Notes under the pieces: model-generated
Databases searched by the model: none
The model's input: the letters and a program-made list of their open reading frames with translations, nothing else
Told to the model about the DNA's origin: nothing
In this document: positions 8,745 to 18,187 of the stretch, piece after piece
Layout: each line of letters starts with the position of its first letter
Numbering within the stretch: position 1 is the first letter of the stretch
NCBI RefSeq assembly: GCF_030812855.1
Contig: NZ_JAUSTK010000012.1
Location: forward strand, 1-64,000
Direction of reading: 5' to 3'
From: Paenibacillus wynnii
GTDB lineage: Bacteria > Bacillota > Bacilli > Paenibacillales > Paenibacillaceae
Length of the DNA: 64,000 bases
Program-made: the position numbers and the translations under genes

Positions 8745-9743
8745 ATGGTTAACGAATGGCTTCTGTTGTTTCCTGAAAAAGTACGAGCGTTGCTTGAACG
8801 TTTACCTCTCCCTAAGCTAATGACGGTCGAGGAAATCCGGGTTCGGGAAGGAAGGCCCCTGGAAATCAATTATTCCGGGAAATACCATTTTCTCACCGGG
8901 AATGGCACGCTGACACTGAACCCTGAGGAAGCTTATAAGCCGGATCGCGAGGACAGTCACCGTCTTCTGGATCTTATCAGTAATCATTCACTCTACACGA
9001 TGGAGGAAGAATTGCGTAAAGGCTTCATTACCATTCCCGGAGGTCACAGAATTGGACTTGCCGGGCGGACTGTACTCAGCGGCGGCGGTGTTGAGCATCT
9101 ACGCGACATAACTGGCTTCAACGTGCGGATTGCCCGTGCGGTACCGGGTGCAGCCGACGCTATCCTGCCGTATTTATTCGATAAAAGCCGGCAGAGGGTT
9201 CTTCATACACTAATCCTTTCACCGCCTCAGCATGGTAAAACAACCCTTCTCCGTGACTTGGCGCGGCAGATTTCCACAGGAAGACAGGGAAGCCGCGAAG
9301 GAAGCCGTCCAGGACTTAAGGTTGGCATAGTAGATGAACGCTCTGAGATTGCAGGCAGCAGGCGAGGGATTCCCAGTTTTGACGTGGGCCCGCGGACAGA
9401 TATTTTGGATGGCTGTCCCAAGGCAGAAGGGATGATGATGATGATTCGTTCTTTATCTCCCGATGTACTGATAGCCGATGAAATAGGTCGTCCGGAGGAC
9501 GCTGAGGCAGTAACTGAAGCCCTTCACGCCGGAATTTCAGTGTTGGCTACGGCTCATGGCAAGGAAGTGTCCGAGCTGACCCGCAGACCCGCTCTGGGAG
9601 GATTGCTTGAACACAAGATGTTTGAAAGATATGTGATCTTACATCGTTCGGAGACAGGAATGTCCTTTCGAATTCTGGATAACCAGAATCGAAGGCTGAC
9701 AGGTTCACCGGAAGAGAGACGGGGTGGTGATGCCTATGCTTAA
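8745..9743 (+). CDS. spoIIIAA: Stage III sporulation protein AA (ATPase)
   Basis: 332-residue AAA/secretion-ATPase-like protein of the SpoIIIA-SpoIIQ channel that keeps the engulfed forespore active. The Walker A is SPPQHGKTTLLRDLAR; the first Gly of GxxxxGK is Ser, a variant known in this family. It is followed by VDERSEIAG and the Walker B region PDVLIADEIGRPEDAEAV. The ATG at 8745 is preferred over TTG 8730 because a GGGGG site lies 8 nt upstream. First gene of an eight-gene operon; a sigma-E promoter is expected in the mother cell but was not securely located. Confidence 0.95.
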   Translation: MVNEWLLLFPEKVRALLERLPLPKLMTVEEIRVREGRPLEINYSGKYHFLTGNGTLTLNPEEAYKPDREDSHRLLDLISNHSLYTMEEELRKGFITIPGGHRIGLAGRTVLSGGGVEHLRDITGFNVRIARAVPGAADAILPYLFDKSRQRVLHTLILSPPQHGKTTLLRDLARQISTGRQGSREGSRPGLKVGIVDERSEIAGSRRGIPSFDVGPRTDILDGCPKAEGMMMMIRSLSPDVLIADEIGRPEDAEAVTEALHAGISVLATAHGKEVSELTRRPALGGLLEHKMFERYVILHRSETGMSFRILDNQNRRLTGSPEERRGGDAYA

Positions 9744-10254
9744 GCTGTTTGGAGCCGTAATGATCGTACTGGCGGGCACGCTGGCAGGTCTTCAGCGTGC
9801 TCGGCTATATGCAGACAGGCCTCGGCAAATACGCAGCTTAATAGCAGCACTACAGCGCCTGGAAACTGAAATTATGTACGGCTTTACGCCATTGCCGGAA
9901 GCTCTTCGGAGAATAGGAGCTCAAACAAAGGGGCCGCTTCAACACTTTTTTGTTACGGCTGCTGATGAAATGAGTCCCCCTAATAATAGAAGTGCTCAGG
10001 ATGCCATCGATAAAGCTATGGAGATGCATTGGAAGAACACAGCCATGAACGCTTCGGAGAAGGAGATTATCCGGCAGCTGAGCTGTACGCTCGGGACAAG
10101 TGACAGGTCTAACCAGACCACTCATATCACGCTGGCTTTGCAGCAACTGAATCAGGAGGAGCTGGCGGCCAGAGATGAGCAGGGCAAATATGAAAAAATG
10201 AGCAAAAGCCTGGGGCTGCTGCTTGGAGTATTGATTGTCATTTTGATCTTTTAG
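9733..10254 (+). CDS. spoIIIAB: Stage III sporulation protein AB
   Basis: 173 residues with an N-terminal helix (LFGAVMIVLAGTLAGLQ) and a C-terminal helix (GLLLGVLIVILIF) flanking a helical cytosolic part; this resembles GspF-like proteins and the known SpoIIIAB layout. The start at 9733 (MLKLFGAVM) has a GGGG site 8 nt upstream; ATG 9727 and GTG 9724 are alternatives. It overlaps the end of spoIIIAA by 11 nt, implying translational coupling. Confidence 0.93.
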   Translation, partial: PMLKLFGAVMIVLAGTLAGLQRARLYADRPRQIRSLIAALQRLETEIMYGFTPLPEALRRIGAQTKGPLQHFFVTAADEMSPPNNRSAQDAIDKAMEMHWKNTAMNASEKEIIRQLSCTLGTSDRSNQTTHITLALQQLNQEELAARDEQGKYEKMSKSLGLLLGVLIVILIF

Positions 10255-10267
10255 CGAGGTGCCAGGA

Positions 10268-10471
10268 ATGAATATTGAAGTCAATACGATTTTCCAAGTT
10301 GCAGGCATCGGCATCATTATCGCCATGATTCATACGGTATTGAAGCAGATGGGGAAAGAAGATATCGCCCACTGGGTCACCCTAATAGGTTTCGTCGTCG
10401 TGTTGTTTATGGTGATTCGCATGCTGGATGGACTGCTTCAGGAAATAAAAACAATTTTCCTTTTTCAGTAG
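10268..10471 (+). CDS. spoIIIAC: Stage III sporulation protein AC
   Basis: 67 residues, two membrane helices, opening MNIEVNTIFQVAGIGIIIA and ending KTIFLFQ, matching the size and both ends of B. subtilis SpoIIIAC. The ATG at 10268 is used (GAGGTG 8 nt upstream) rather than GTG 10259. Ring or membrane component of the SpoIIIA complex. Confidence 0.93.
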   Translation: MNIEVNTIFQVAGIGIIIAMIHTVLKQMGKEDIAHWVTLIGFVVVLFMVIRMLDGLLQEIKTIFLFQ

Positions 10472-10478
10472 GTGCACT

Positions 10479-10868
10479 ATGGAAATCATTCAAGTCGTTG
10501 GAATCGGGCTACTGTCGACCATTCTAATCCTCGTTCTGAAGGAACAAAAACCATTGTTCGCTTTTTTGCTCGCAACGGCTACAGGCATTCTGATCTTCCT
10601 GTTCCTGATCGGCAAGATCGGGATGATCCTGAACACACTGGAGCGGGTAGCAGAGTCCTCGGGAATGGAAATGATTTATCTGAAGACGGTATTTAAAATT
10701 ATAGGGATTTCCTATATTGCCGAATTCGGTGCACAGGTAGTAAGGGATGCGGGTCAGGATTCAATCGCCTCCAAGATAGAGTTGGCCGGAAAGGTACTCA
10801 TTATGGTTCTGGCCGTGCCCATTATCAGTATTATCATCGAAACAGTAATGAAGCTGCTGCCTGCGTAA
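10479..10868 (+). CDS. spoIIIAD: Stage III sporulation protein AD
   Basis: 129 residues with four hydrophobic segments (IGLLSTILILVL; FAFLLATATGILIFLFLIG; IIGISYIAEFGAQVV; VLIMVLAVPIISIII). Its start lies 7 nt after spoIIIAC. Size and order identify SpoIIIAD, a membrane component of the channel complex. Confidence 0.93.
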   Translation: MEIIQVVGIGLLSTILILVLKEQKPLFAFLLATATGILIFLFLIGKIGMILNTLERVAESSGMEMIYLKTVFKIIGISYIAEFGAQVVRDAGQDSIASKIELAGKVLIMVLAVPIISIIIETVMKLLPA

Positions 10869-10907
10869 GCGAAGCAGTACCCCCATCGTGAACCGGGAGG
10901 AGAAATC

Positions 10908-12137
10908 ATGCTTGTACGTCAACTTTTCCGACCCCCAAAAATAGTGCTGGTGCTGATTCTGCTGCTCTGCTGCTCGCTGTTCCCTTGGTTCCTAGGTACG
11001 GCCTACGGCTCCTCTTCTCCTGCTGATAACACCTCAAGTTCACCTGTTGACGGGTGGGTAAGGGGGCAAATAGAGGATTTGCCAAAAGATGGAGTGGAAA
11101 AATACTGGGATCAACTGATGAAGGATTACGGCGGTTTTTTTCCGGATGGAGCTACTCCTTCACTTATGGACATGCTGGTGCCGGGTGATGACGGTTTGAG
11201 TCTAAGAAGTGTACTTTCCGGTCTCGGCTCTTACATGTGGCATGAAGTTATGTATAACGGCAAGCTGCTTGTCACCATTGTCATGATCAGTGTGCTTAGC
11301 ATGATTTTGGAGACCCTTCAGACGGCCTTTGAACGACAGACTGTCAGCAAGGTTGCTTACGCACTTTGTTACATGGTGGTATTGGTGATCGCCGTAAACA
11401 GCTTCAACATTGCCATAGGTTATGCGAAAGATGCTATTGATCGAATGATTGACTTTATGATGGCAATGATCCCATTGCTCTTCGCACTGTTGGCTTCCAT
11501 GGGCAATATTGTGACCGTCTCAGTCACTCATCCGCTCATTGTCTTTATGATTCATACGGTTGGCACTTTGATTCATACCCTTGTCTTTCCGCTTCTATTC
11601 TTCTCGGCAGTATTGCATCTGGTAAGCTCGATGTCGGATAAATACAAGTTGACTCATCTGGCCAATTTACTGCGGAACATAGGGGTAGGTTTACTCGGCG
11701 TATTGCTGACTGTTTTTCTAGGAGTTATCTCTGTGAGGGGGATTACAAGCTCCGTTACTGATGGGGTGACCATCAGAGCTGCTAAGTATATAACAGGAAA
11801 TTTTGTTCCGGTTGTCGGCAAAATGTTCGCGGATGCAACGGATACGGTTATCTCCGCGTCGCTGCTAGTAAAGAACGCCATCGGATTATCGGGCGTCATC
11901 ATTATTTTGTTCCTGTGTGCTTTTCCGGCGATCAAGATATTGGTTCTGGCCCTTATATATAATGTTGCAGCGGCTGTGATGCAGCCTTTGGGTGAGACAC
12001 CGATTGTGTCCTGCCTGCAGACGATTGGTAAAAGCATGATTTACGTGTTCGCGGCCTTGGCTGCGGTCTCACTGATGTTCTTTCTGGCCGTCACGATTAT
12101 GCTGACTGCCGGCAATGTCACCGTCATGATGAGGTGA
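10908..12137 (+). CDS. spoIIIAE: Stage III sporulation protein AE
   Basis: 409 residues with a signal peptide-like N-terminus (KIVLVLILLLCCSLFPWFLGTAYG), an exported Ser/Asp-rich stretch, then six to eight membrane helices. This is the usual architecture of SpoIIIAE, the large polytopic subunit of the channel. The ribosome site GGGAGGAG lies 6 nt upstream of ATG. It ends four bases into the next possible start. Confidence 0.93.
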   Translation: MLVRQLFRPPKIVLVLILLLCCSLFPWFLGTAYGSSSPADNTSSSPVDGWVRGQIEDLPKDGVEKYWDQLMKDYGGFFPDGATPSLMDMLVPGDDGLSLRSVLSGLGSYMWHEVMYNGKLLVTIVMISVLSMILETLQTAFERQTVSKVAYALCYMVVLVIAVNSFNIAIGYAKDAIDRMIDFMMAMIPLLFALLASMGNIVTVSVTHPLIVFMIHTVGTLIHTLVFPLLFFSAVLHLVSSMSDKYKLTHLANLLRNIGVGLLGVLLTVFLGVISVRGITSSVTDGVTIRAAKYITGNFVPVVGKMFADATDTVISASLLVKNAIGLSGVIIILFLCAFPAIKILVLALIYNVAAAVMQPLGETPIVSCLQTIGKSMIYVFAALAAVSLMFFLAVTIMLTAGNVTVMMR

Positions 12138-12154
12138 GCTTAAGGAGGGGGTTC

Positions 12155-12886
12155 ATGACCTGGTTAGGCGGATGGTTAAAAGAAATTATTCTTGTCGTAC
12201 TGCTGGCTTCCTTCGTGGAAATGCTTCTACCGAGCAAATCTATGGAACGTTACGCCAGACTCGTCCTTAGTCTTCTCGTTTTACTCACCATGCTCAGTCC
12301 GATTGTTTCGCTGCTCAAAGGGGATGCCATCTCAGAATTGAGTCTTGCTATGGATCAGCAGAGCTCACAGGGCGGTCTTCTCTCAAGCGGGGGACAAGGA
12401 GCGGGAACATTGCAGCAGATTCTGGCAGATGGACAAAAGCTGGCGCAGGGACAACAGAAGCATACTCTCGAAATCGCTGCAAACGAAATTGCCGGACAGA
12501 TGAAAGATCAAATTATAAGGGAAACAGGGGGCAACGGAGTTCAGGTTACTGTTGCACTGGCTATGAAAAAACCGGAAAGCCCAGGTACTGAAGCCCAACC
12601 TGCTATTACTTCAGTTACTGTTCAACTCCCTGAGCCTCAAGCAACAGCTGATCGAAGTGACGACTCTGAACCTATCGTCATTTCCCCTGTAAAAAAGATT
12701 GAAATTAACATAGCTACAACGGAAGAGGTCACTGCAAAGGGTGCTGCAATCGAGTCCGATGATTACGTTAGTGAGACGGATCAAGCACAAGCAAAAGCCA
12801 TTCTGAAGCTCCTTGAAACAAGGTGGGGTTTGGAAGCAGAAGTAATCAAGGTTCGGAGCAGCAAGGGTGACGCAGCTAAACTATAA
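12155..12886 (+). CDS. spoIIIAF: Stage III sporulation protein AF
   Basis: 243 residues: two membrane helices at the N-terminus (EIILVVLLASFVEMLLP; LVLSLLVLLTMLSPIVSLL), then a soluble intermembrane-space domain with the SpoIIIAF-type C-terminus (AILKLLETRWGLEAEVIKV). The ATG at 12155 is chosen because TAAGGAGGGGG sits directly upstream; the in-frame GTG 12134 lies inside the previous gene's end. The linker is Gln/Ser/Glu-rich and longer than in B. subtilis. Confidence 0.92.
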   Translation: MTWLGGWLKEIILVVLLASFVEMLLPSKSMERYARLVLSLLVLLTMLSPIVSLLKGDAISELSLAMDQQSSQGGLLSSGGQGAGTLQQILADGQKLAQGQQKHTLEIAANEIAGQMKDQIIRETGGNGVQVTVALAMKKPESPGTEAQPAITSVTVQLPEPQATADRSDDSEPIVISPVKKIEINIATTEEVTAKGAAIESDDYVSETDQAQAKAILKLLETRWGLEAEVIKVRSSKGDAAKL

Positions 12887-12935
12887 AAATATAGCATTCG
12901 AAGTACATACCAAAGCTGTAGAGGAGGGATGAAAA

Positions 12936-13577
12936 GTGGGGAAATGGCTGAAAAAGCTGGAGCAGTGGGCCGGAGGCGGATCTGGAAGTCCAAAGAGAAG
13001 CCAAACGTTTCGTTGGCTGATTATTCTGGGTCTGCTCGGAGCAGCAATAATGCTGTTTAATTCTTTCGTAAATGTAAAGAAACTGGACAATGAGAATACG
13101 GGCCGGGAACCTCCGATCAGTGGAACCACACAAACGGCGTTGCAGCAGGGAGATATTCCAGCTTCCAATTCCTTCGACAGCATCGAACTTGCGATGGAGA
13201 ATCGGACGAAGGAAATCCTGGAGAAAATCGTTGGTGTAGGCACAGTAGACATCATGGTAACAGTGGATTCTACGGAGGAAATTGTTGTTCAGAAGCATAT
13301 GAATGATTCCCAACAGCTTAGTGAAGAAACAGATGCCAATGGGGGAAAACGTCATACAACGCAGTACACAAGAGATGGTGAAATCGTTACTTATACTCAA
13401 TCCGGTGATGAGACACCTATTATTACCAAGAGGATCAAACCTCAGGTACGAGGAGTGCTTGTAGTAGCTAAAGGTGCCGAGAATAAAGTGGTCCGCGGTC
13501 TGATTGAACAAGCGGTGGAGAAAGGCTTGAATGTTCCAGTTTACCGTATATCCGTAGTACCACGTAAGCAGGAGTAA
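12936..13577 (+). CDS. spoIIIAG: Stage III sporulation protein AG
   Basis: 213 residues: one N-terminal membrane helix (WLIILGLLGAAIMLF) and a ring-building-motif domain (DIMVTVDSTEEIVVQK... PQVRGVLVVAKGAENKVVRGLIEQ), related to EscJ/PrgK-type secretion rings. SpoIIIAG forms the large ring of the feeding tube. The GTG start follows GAGGAGGG by 7 nt. Mother-cell expression is expected from operon context. Confidence 0.94.
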   Translation: MGKWLKKLEQWAGGGSGSPKRSQTFRWLIILGLLGAAIMLFNSFVNVKKLDNENTGREPPISGTTQTALQQGDIPASNSFDSIELAMENRTKEILEKIVGVGTVDIMVTVDSTEEIVVQKHMNDSQQLSEETDANGGKRHTTQYTRDGEIVTYTQSGDETPIITKRIKPQVRGVLVVAKGAENKVVRGLIEQAVEKGLNVPVYRISVVPRKQE

Positions 13578-13636
13578 AGGAAGGTCAAGATTTTCCCGGG
13601 ATGGTTTAGCGCAAGGAAAACAAAGGAGGAGTAGCA

Positions 13637-14476
13637 ATGAACGGTAAAAGACAAACAATTTGGTTGGTATCCATGCTTAGCTTAATGGTAGTTCTATCGG
13701 CGTATTATTTATTTACTGAGGATTCAGGTGTATCCGCACCTACTGAGACTGCAGGAAGTATTCAGGTTGAGGGGAATGTGAAGGATGCGGCAGGTTCTAC
13801 ACTACCATCGGTAGGGGATGAAGGAGTAGTAATTAACGAAGTGGTAAAAGACGGTGATGTCGTCGTTGATCCGGGTACTGCTGCCGATACTGGAGCTGTT
13901 GCTACAGATGCAGACACTAATAGTTCTAAGGATGGATTAGCAACAGACACAGCTGTTAAGGACCCTCTGGCTTCAGAACAGGCTGCTGCAACCTCTGAGA
14001 CTACCAAAGATCCCGTAAAGGATACAGCGGTAAAAGAGAAAGACACTTCTGCCTCAGCCGACCAACCAGTAGTTAAAGATGATGCCGCTATCCTGGATGA
14101 AGTAGCTTCCCAAAGCGTCTCTGCCAGCAGCATGTTCACCAACTACCTATATGAGCGTGAGCAAAAAAACCTGAAGGATTACAATGATTTGCTTGCATTA
14201 GTTAATGATATGGATAAAACACCTGCGGATAACGCAATGGCACAAGAACAACTTCGCAGCTTAGAGGAAAAAGAATCCAAAATTACGGGCATCGAAGAGA
14301 AGCTGCAACTTAAATTTGGTGAAGCTATTGTTAAAGAAGAGAAGGGGAATACCTACAAAGTTGTCGTGCTTAGCGACAAGCTGGACGTGAAACAGGCCGT
14401 AGGCATAATCGATCTAGTAATGAAAGAACTTAGCGTAACTCAGGACAAGATCAGTGTGCAATACGTATCTGAGTAA
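13637..14476 (+). CDS. spoIIIAH: Stage III sporulation protein AH
   Basis: 279 residues, longer than the B. subtilis protein (218) because of an Ala/Thr/Asp-rich linker between the N-terminal helix (IWLVSMLSLMVVLSAYYLF) and the C-terminal ring-building domain (residues ~170-279, FTNYLYEREQKNLKDYNDL... VGIIDLVMKELSVTQDKI). SpoIIIAH binds SpoIIQ from the forespore side across the intermembrane space. AAAGGAGGAG lies 6 nt before ATG. It ends the operon; a strong terminator follows. Confidence 0.94.
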   Translation: MNGKRQTIWLVSMLSLMVVLSAYYLFTEDSGVSAPTETAGSIQVEGNVKDAAGSTLPSVGDEGVVINEVVKDGDVVVDPGTAADTGAVATDADTNSSKDGLATDTAVKDPLASEQAAATSETTKDPVKDTAVKEKDTSASADQPVVKDDAAILDEVASQSVSASSMFTNYLYEREQKNLKDYNDLLALVNDMDKTPADNAMAQEQLRSLEEKESKITGIEEKLQLKFGEAIVKEEKGNTYKVVVLSDKLDVKQAVGIIDLVMKELSVTQDKISVQYVSE

Positions 14477-14502
14477 TATCAGCAGAGTAAATAAGAGAAA
14501 TA

Positions 14503-14540
14503 TGACGAAAGGGCTCGGGTTATCCCGGGCTCTTTCCATT
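14503..14540 (+). terminator. Terminator of the spoIIIA operon
   Basis: GAAAGGGCTCGGG and CCCGGGCTCTTTC form a near-perfect GC-rich stem with loop TTAT. T-residues after the stem are few but present (CATTTCT). Confidence 0.8.
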
Positions 14541-14551
14541 TCTAGCGATTG

Positions 14552-14560
14552 TGATATAAT
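14552..14560 (+). promoter_or_regulatory. Extended -10 promoter of accBC
   Basis: TGA-TATAAT at 14552-14560 forms an extended -10 element just after the spoIIIA terminator. No good -35 is seen 17 nt upstream. It leaves a 5' leader of about 155 nt before accB. Confidence 0.55.
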
Positions 14561-14636
14561 ACATAAAGTTATCTTGGAATATAAGAAAGTCTTGCCTTTC
14601 TATATACTTTACTTATATTTTTATGAGAAACGGATA

Positions 14637-14693
14637 CCGTCCCACTGTGGACGGCGAAGCGGGTTCTTCTTTTTGCTAAGAAGAGTGGCTTCG
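14637..14693 (+). ncRNA. Structured leader of accBC
   Basis: Two consecutive hairpins lie between the promoter and accB. The first pairs CCGTCC (14637-14642) with GGACGG (14649-14654). The second pairs CGAAGC (14655-14660) with GCTTCG (14688-14693) and, inside it, CTTCTT (14666-14671) with AAGAAG (14678-14683). The ribosome site GAAGGAG at 14704-14710 lies just downstream. This may be a regulatory leader controlling acetyl-CoA carboxylase; no known riboswitch class was recognised. Confidence 0.5.
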
Positions 14694-14721
14694 CGAGACA
14701 GCTGAAGGAGTGAACTAAAGT

Positions 14722-15228
14722 ATGTTCAAGTTAAGCGAGATTAAGGAATTGATTAAATTGCTGGACCAAACATCCTCCGTGCACGAGTTGGAGATTGAAA
14801 GCGAAGGTATGAAGCTGGCTATTCGTAAACCGGATCGCACTGAAGCTGAAGGTGCAGCAGTTCAGGTGACTCCTTATGCCTATCCCTTTACGCCTGCCCA
14901 CCAACCGCTGAATCCGCAGCAAGCAGCACATCCTGTGAGTGAGGTTCCTGCTACACCGCAACCATCATCTTTGCCTGCAGAGGGCCCATTACATAAGATC
15001 TTATCTCCAATGGTAGGTACGTTTTACAGTGCTGCATCTCCTGAGTTGCCTTCCTTCGTAAGTGTTGGAGATCGTGTGAGTGAGAAATCAACGGTTTGTA
15101 TTATTGAAGCGATGAAGCTTATGAATGAGCTGGAAGCTGAGATTAAGGGTGAGATCGTTTCCGTGCTGGCTGAGAATGGCCAACTGGTAGAATACGGACA
15201 ACCGCTGTTTTTGGTGAAACCAGAATAA
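14722..15228 (+). CDS. accB: Acetyl-CoA carboxylase biotin carboxyl carrier protein
   Basis: 168 residues: an N-terminal helical part, a Pro/Ala/Gln-rich linker (residues 45-85) and a biotinyl domain. The biotinylated lysine is K132 in the motif EAMKLMNE. It carries CO2 between biotin carboxylase and the carboxyltransferase in malonyl-CoA synthesis for fatty acids. It forms an operon with accC 47 nt downstream. Confidence 0.97.
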   Translation: MFKLSEIKELIKLLDQTSSVHELEIESEGMKLAIRKPDRTEAEGAAVQVTPYAYPFTPAHQPLNPQQAAHPVSEVPATPQPSSLPAEGPLHKILSPMVGTFYSAASPELPSFVSVGDRVSEKSTVCIIEAMKLMNELEAEIKGEIVSVLAENGQLVEYGQPLFLVKPE

Positions 15229-15274
15229 CATTTATAGGGAACGAGAAGTATGCATAACTTTTGGGAGGAAACGC

Positions 15275-16618
15275 ATGAACATTCAAAAAGTGCTGATCGC
15301 CAACCGCGGCGAAATAGCGGTCCGCATTATCAGGGCATGCCGTGAACTTGGTATATCCACTGTGGCGGTTTATTCAGAGCCTGACCGGGACTCCCTGCAT
15401 GTCCGGCTGGCAGATGAAGCTTACTGTATCGGTCCGACTTCGTCCAAGGACAGTTATCTGAACTTTACAAATATTATGAGTGTAGCCACCTTGACGGAAT
15501 GTGATGCTATTCATCCCGGCTATGGTTTTTTGGCTGAGAATGCCGATTTCGCAGAGATCTGCGAATCCTGTAATATTATCTTTATTGGTCCTTCACCGGA
15601 AGCCATTACCCGTATGGGAGATAAAGCCGTAGCTAAGGAAACAATGAAATTGGCTGGTGTTCCGATTATTCCAGGCTCTGACGGAATTGTTGAGGATGTG
15701 GAAGAAGCTATAATGCTGGGCCGGGATATCGGTTATCCTATTATCGTCAAGGCTACAGCGGGCGGCGGAGGTAAGGGTATCCGTATTGCCGAGGATGAAG
15801 AATCCTTGGTGAAACAAATTACTGCCGCTCAGCAGGAAGCGCAGAAAGCCTTCGGCAACGCTGGCGTATATCTGGAGAAATTCCTTACGGGAATGAAGCA
15901 CGTAGAGATTCAGATTATTGCCGACAACCATGGTAATGTTGTGCATTTGGGCGAACGTGATTGCTCTGTACAACGCCGCCGCCAGAAGCTTGTTGAAGAA
16001 GCACCTTGCTCCGTTTTGACATCTGAAATCCGGGAAGCCATGGGTAAAGCAGCCGTACGTGCAGCTTTAGCAGTGAACTATTCTGGTGCAGGCACCTTGG
16101 AGTTTTTGCTGGGGTCCGATGGACAGTTTTATTTCATGGAGATGAATACCCGTATTCAAGTGGAGCATCCGGTAACCGAAATGGTAACCGGTGTAGATTT
16201 GATTAAGGAAATGATCTCTGTAGCAGAGGGTAATCCGCTTTCTTTCACTCAAGAGGATATTGTGATTAATGGCTGGTCTATGGAATGCCGTATTAATGCG
16301 GAAGACCCTGACCGTAATTTTATGCCTTCACCGGGCAAAATAGGCTTTTATCTGCCACCGGGCGGTCTTGGTGTCCGAGTTGACAGCGCTGCTTATCCCG
16401 GCTATACAATCTCTCCGTTCTACGATTCAATGATTGCGAAGCTGATTGTCTGGGCTCCAACACGTCAGGAAGCCATTGCGAAGATGAAAAGAGCTTTAGG
16501 TGAATTCGCCGTGGAGGGAATACATACAACGATTCCATTCCATCAGAAATTATTGGAACATCCTGTATTTTTGGACGGAAACTTTGACATTAAATTCCTT
16601 GAGGAATATGAAGTTTAA
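15275..16618 (+). CDS. accC: Acetyl-CoA carboxylase, biotin carboxylase subunit
   Basis: 447 residues with the full biotin carboxylase fold: N-terminal [22 protein letters not shown]-grasp glycine loop [12 protein letters not shown], carboxylase signature [16 protein letters not shown], and [16 protein letters not shown] with the metal-binding Glu and catalytic Arg. It carboxylates biotin on AccB using ATP and bicarbonate. GGGAGGAA precedes the ATG. Confidence 0.97.
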   Translation: MNIQKVLIANRGEIAVRIIRACRELGISTVAVYSEPDRDSLHVRLADEAYCIGPTSSKDSYLNFTNIMSVATLTECDAIHPGYGFLAENADFAEICESCNIIFIGPSPEAITRMGDKAVAKETMKLAGVPIIPGSDGIVEDVEEAIMLGRDIGYPIIVKATAGGGGKGIRIAEDEESLVKQITAAQQEAQKAFGNAGVYLEKFLTGMKHVEIQIIADNHGNVVHLGERDCSVQRRRQKLVEEAPCSVLTSEIREAMGKAAVRAALAVNYSGAGTLEFLLGSDGQFYFMEMNTRIQVEHPVTEMVTGVDLIKEMISVAEGNPLSFTQEDIVINGWSMECRINAEDPDRNFMPSPGKIGFYLPPGGLGVRVDSAAYPGYTISPFYDSMIAKLIVWAPTRQEAIAKMKRALGEFAVEGIHTTIPFHQKLLEHPVFLDGNFDIKFLEEYEV

Positions 16619-16736
16619 GCCGATTTCACATTGTTTGTCATAAAGTTCTCCAAATGATATAGTATGTTTAATAAGAGACGTGCTTTCACTGCTTGAAATC
16701 ATGAACAACTTTTTGTTGAAGGGTGTGGAGTCTAAG

Positions 16737-17144
16737 ATGAGTACATTGCCGACAGAATACGAACGGACGGAAATCGGTGAGATCCAAATCGCACCAGAAG
16801 TGATTGAGATTATTGCAGGTCTTGCGACTGTAGAAGTTAAAGGCGTTGCCGGAATGAGCGGAGGCTTCGCTGGAGGAATTGTTGAGCTTCTCGGACGTAA
16901 GAACCTTTCTAAGGGTGTAAAGGTTGAGGTTGGCCAACGTGAGGCTGCTGTGGATGTATCTGTTATTATTGAATACGGCAACCGTCTTCCCGAGGTAGCT
17001 GCGGAGATTCAACGTAACGTTAAGCGTTCTATCGAGACCATGACAGGCTTGACCGTTGTGGAAGTGAACGTCCATATTCATGACGTTCAGTTCAGAAACG
17101 CTGACAAAATTGAAGAGACTGACGCATATCTACGTGTGAAATAA
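16737..17144 (+). CDS. Asp23/Gls24 envelope stress protein
   Basis: 135 residues; the Asp23/Gls24 domain spans most of the protein (EIQIAPEVIEIIAGLATVEVKGVAGMSGG; EVGQREAAVDVSVIIEYG; VNVHIHDVQF). In staphylococci Asp23 lines the membrane through AmaP and responds to envelope stress; the amaP-like gene follows here. In B. subtilis yqhY sits after accC in the same way and is linked to acetyl-CoA carboxylase activity. The start at 16737 has GTGGAG 7 nt upstream; the longer frame from 16680 has no ribosome site. Confidence 0.9.
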   Translation: MSTLPTEYERTEIGEIQIAPEVIEIIAGLATVEVKGVAGMSGGFAGGIVELLGRKNLSKGVKVEVGQREAAVDVSVIIEYGNRLPEVAAEIQRNVKRSIETMTGLTVVEVNVHIHDVQFRNADKIEETDAYLRVK

Positions 17145-17164
17145 CAGGTCCCCACTCTTCAAAA

Positions 17165-17192
17165 TAAACCCCCGACAGAAAAGTCGAGGGTT
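17165..17192 (+). terminator. Hairpin between asp23-like and amaP-like genes
   Basis: AAACCCCCGAC and GTCGAGGGTTT pair imperfectly around AGAAAA. The T-tract is interrupted, so it may be a partial terminator setting relative expression. Confidence 0.5.
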
Positions 17193-17221
17193 TACTCTAA
17201 TTTAAGGAGGCCCAGAGACTC

Positions 17222-17761
17222 TTGGCGAAAATTTTGGACAGACTTCTGCTGTTTATATACAGCTTAAGTATCGGAATATTATCTGTAATTGCCATCCTCC
17301 TTTTAAGCGGCGTCATTCCTGAGAATCTGAAGATCAAGGATGGACCAACTATGTATATTGCTGCGATAACTGCAGCTGTTGTTCTCTTCTTGCTCAGCAT
17401 TCGATTCTTTTACATCTCTCTTCGCCGTGACCGGGCTTCCATGCCTTCTGTGGATCAGCGAACGGAATATGGAGATATCCAAATTTCCATGGAAACAATT
17501 GAGAATCTCAGTTTGAAGGCTGCCGGTAAAGTCAAGGGAATTCGAGACCTGAAATCGCGTATTCGTGTCTCCCAGGCCGGCCTTGAGATTATGATTCGTG
17601 CTGTAGTGGATGGGGAGCATTCCCTGCCGCTGCTTACAACCGAAGTTCAGCGTAATGTGCATGATTTTGTGCAGGAGACAACAGGGATTCCTGTAGCTGA
17701 TGTATCTGTGTATATTGCTAATCTTACTCAATCTCCAAGCTTCAAAAGTCGAGTGGAATAG
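17222..17761 (+). CDS. amaP: Alkaline shock response membrane anchor AmaP
   Basis: 179 residues: two N-terminal membrane helices (LLLFIYSLSIGILSVIAILLL and MYIAAITAAVVLFLLSIRFF) followed by an Asp23-like domain (YGDIQISMETIENLSLKAAGKVKG). This fits AmaP, the anchor that holds Asp23 at the membrane. The TTG start is served by TAAGGAGG about 10 nt upstream. It lies between an Asp23 gene and a DUF2273 gene, the usual trio. Confidence 0.87.
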   Translation: MAKILDRLLLFIYSLSIGILSVIAILLLSGVIPENLKIKDGPTMYIAAITAAVVLFLLSIRFFYISLRRDRASMPSVDQRTEYGDIQISMETIENLSLKAAGKVKGIRDLKSRIRVSQAGLEIMIRAVVDGEHSLPLLTTEVQRNVHDFVQETTGIPVADVSVYIANLTQSPSFKSRVE

Positions 17762-17776
17762 AGGTGAGTTTCCCTT

Positions 17777-18010
17777 ATGTCTTGGAAAGAAGTATGGGGA
17801 AGTCACGGGGGTAGAATTGCCGGAGTGACCTTCGGTATCTTTCTCGGGTTGATTTATTTAATAAGTGGTTTTTGGGATATGTTGTTCTTTGCACTGGTTG
17901 TGTTCATAGGGTATACGCTCGGCAAAAGAAAAGACCATGCGCAAGCTCCGCTGTTTCAGTGGCAGGAATTTGTTCAGTGGCTGTCTGGCCGTTGGCGTCC
18001 CTTCAAGTGA
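17777..18010 (+). CDS. DUF2273 small membrane protein
   Basis: 77 residues with two hydrophobic helices (IAGVTFGIFLGLIYLISGFW; MLFFALVVFIGYTLGKRK). DUF2273 proteins are the third, uncharacterised member of the Asp23-AmaP cluster. It starts 15 nt after amaP, so it is very probably co-transcribed and part of the same membrane assembly. Confidence 0.85.
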   Translation: MSWKEVWGSHGGRIAGVTFGIFLGLIYLISGFWDMLFFALVVFIGYTLGKRKDHAQAPLFQWQEFVQWLSGRWRPFK

Positions 18011-18187
18011 ACCGCGATATCTTTCTTCCGGGGCAGGATTTGTTGCTTATATTTTGTTTGCCCAAGAAGAAGGACAACGCGGTTTTTTTAATTAAGACTC
18101 TTAGTGGAAAACATCACTGTAGGACAAGCTAAGCATATTAGACTAATTGGTTGAAATAATGGATCTATAAATTGTAGGAGGAAATAC

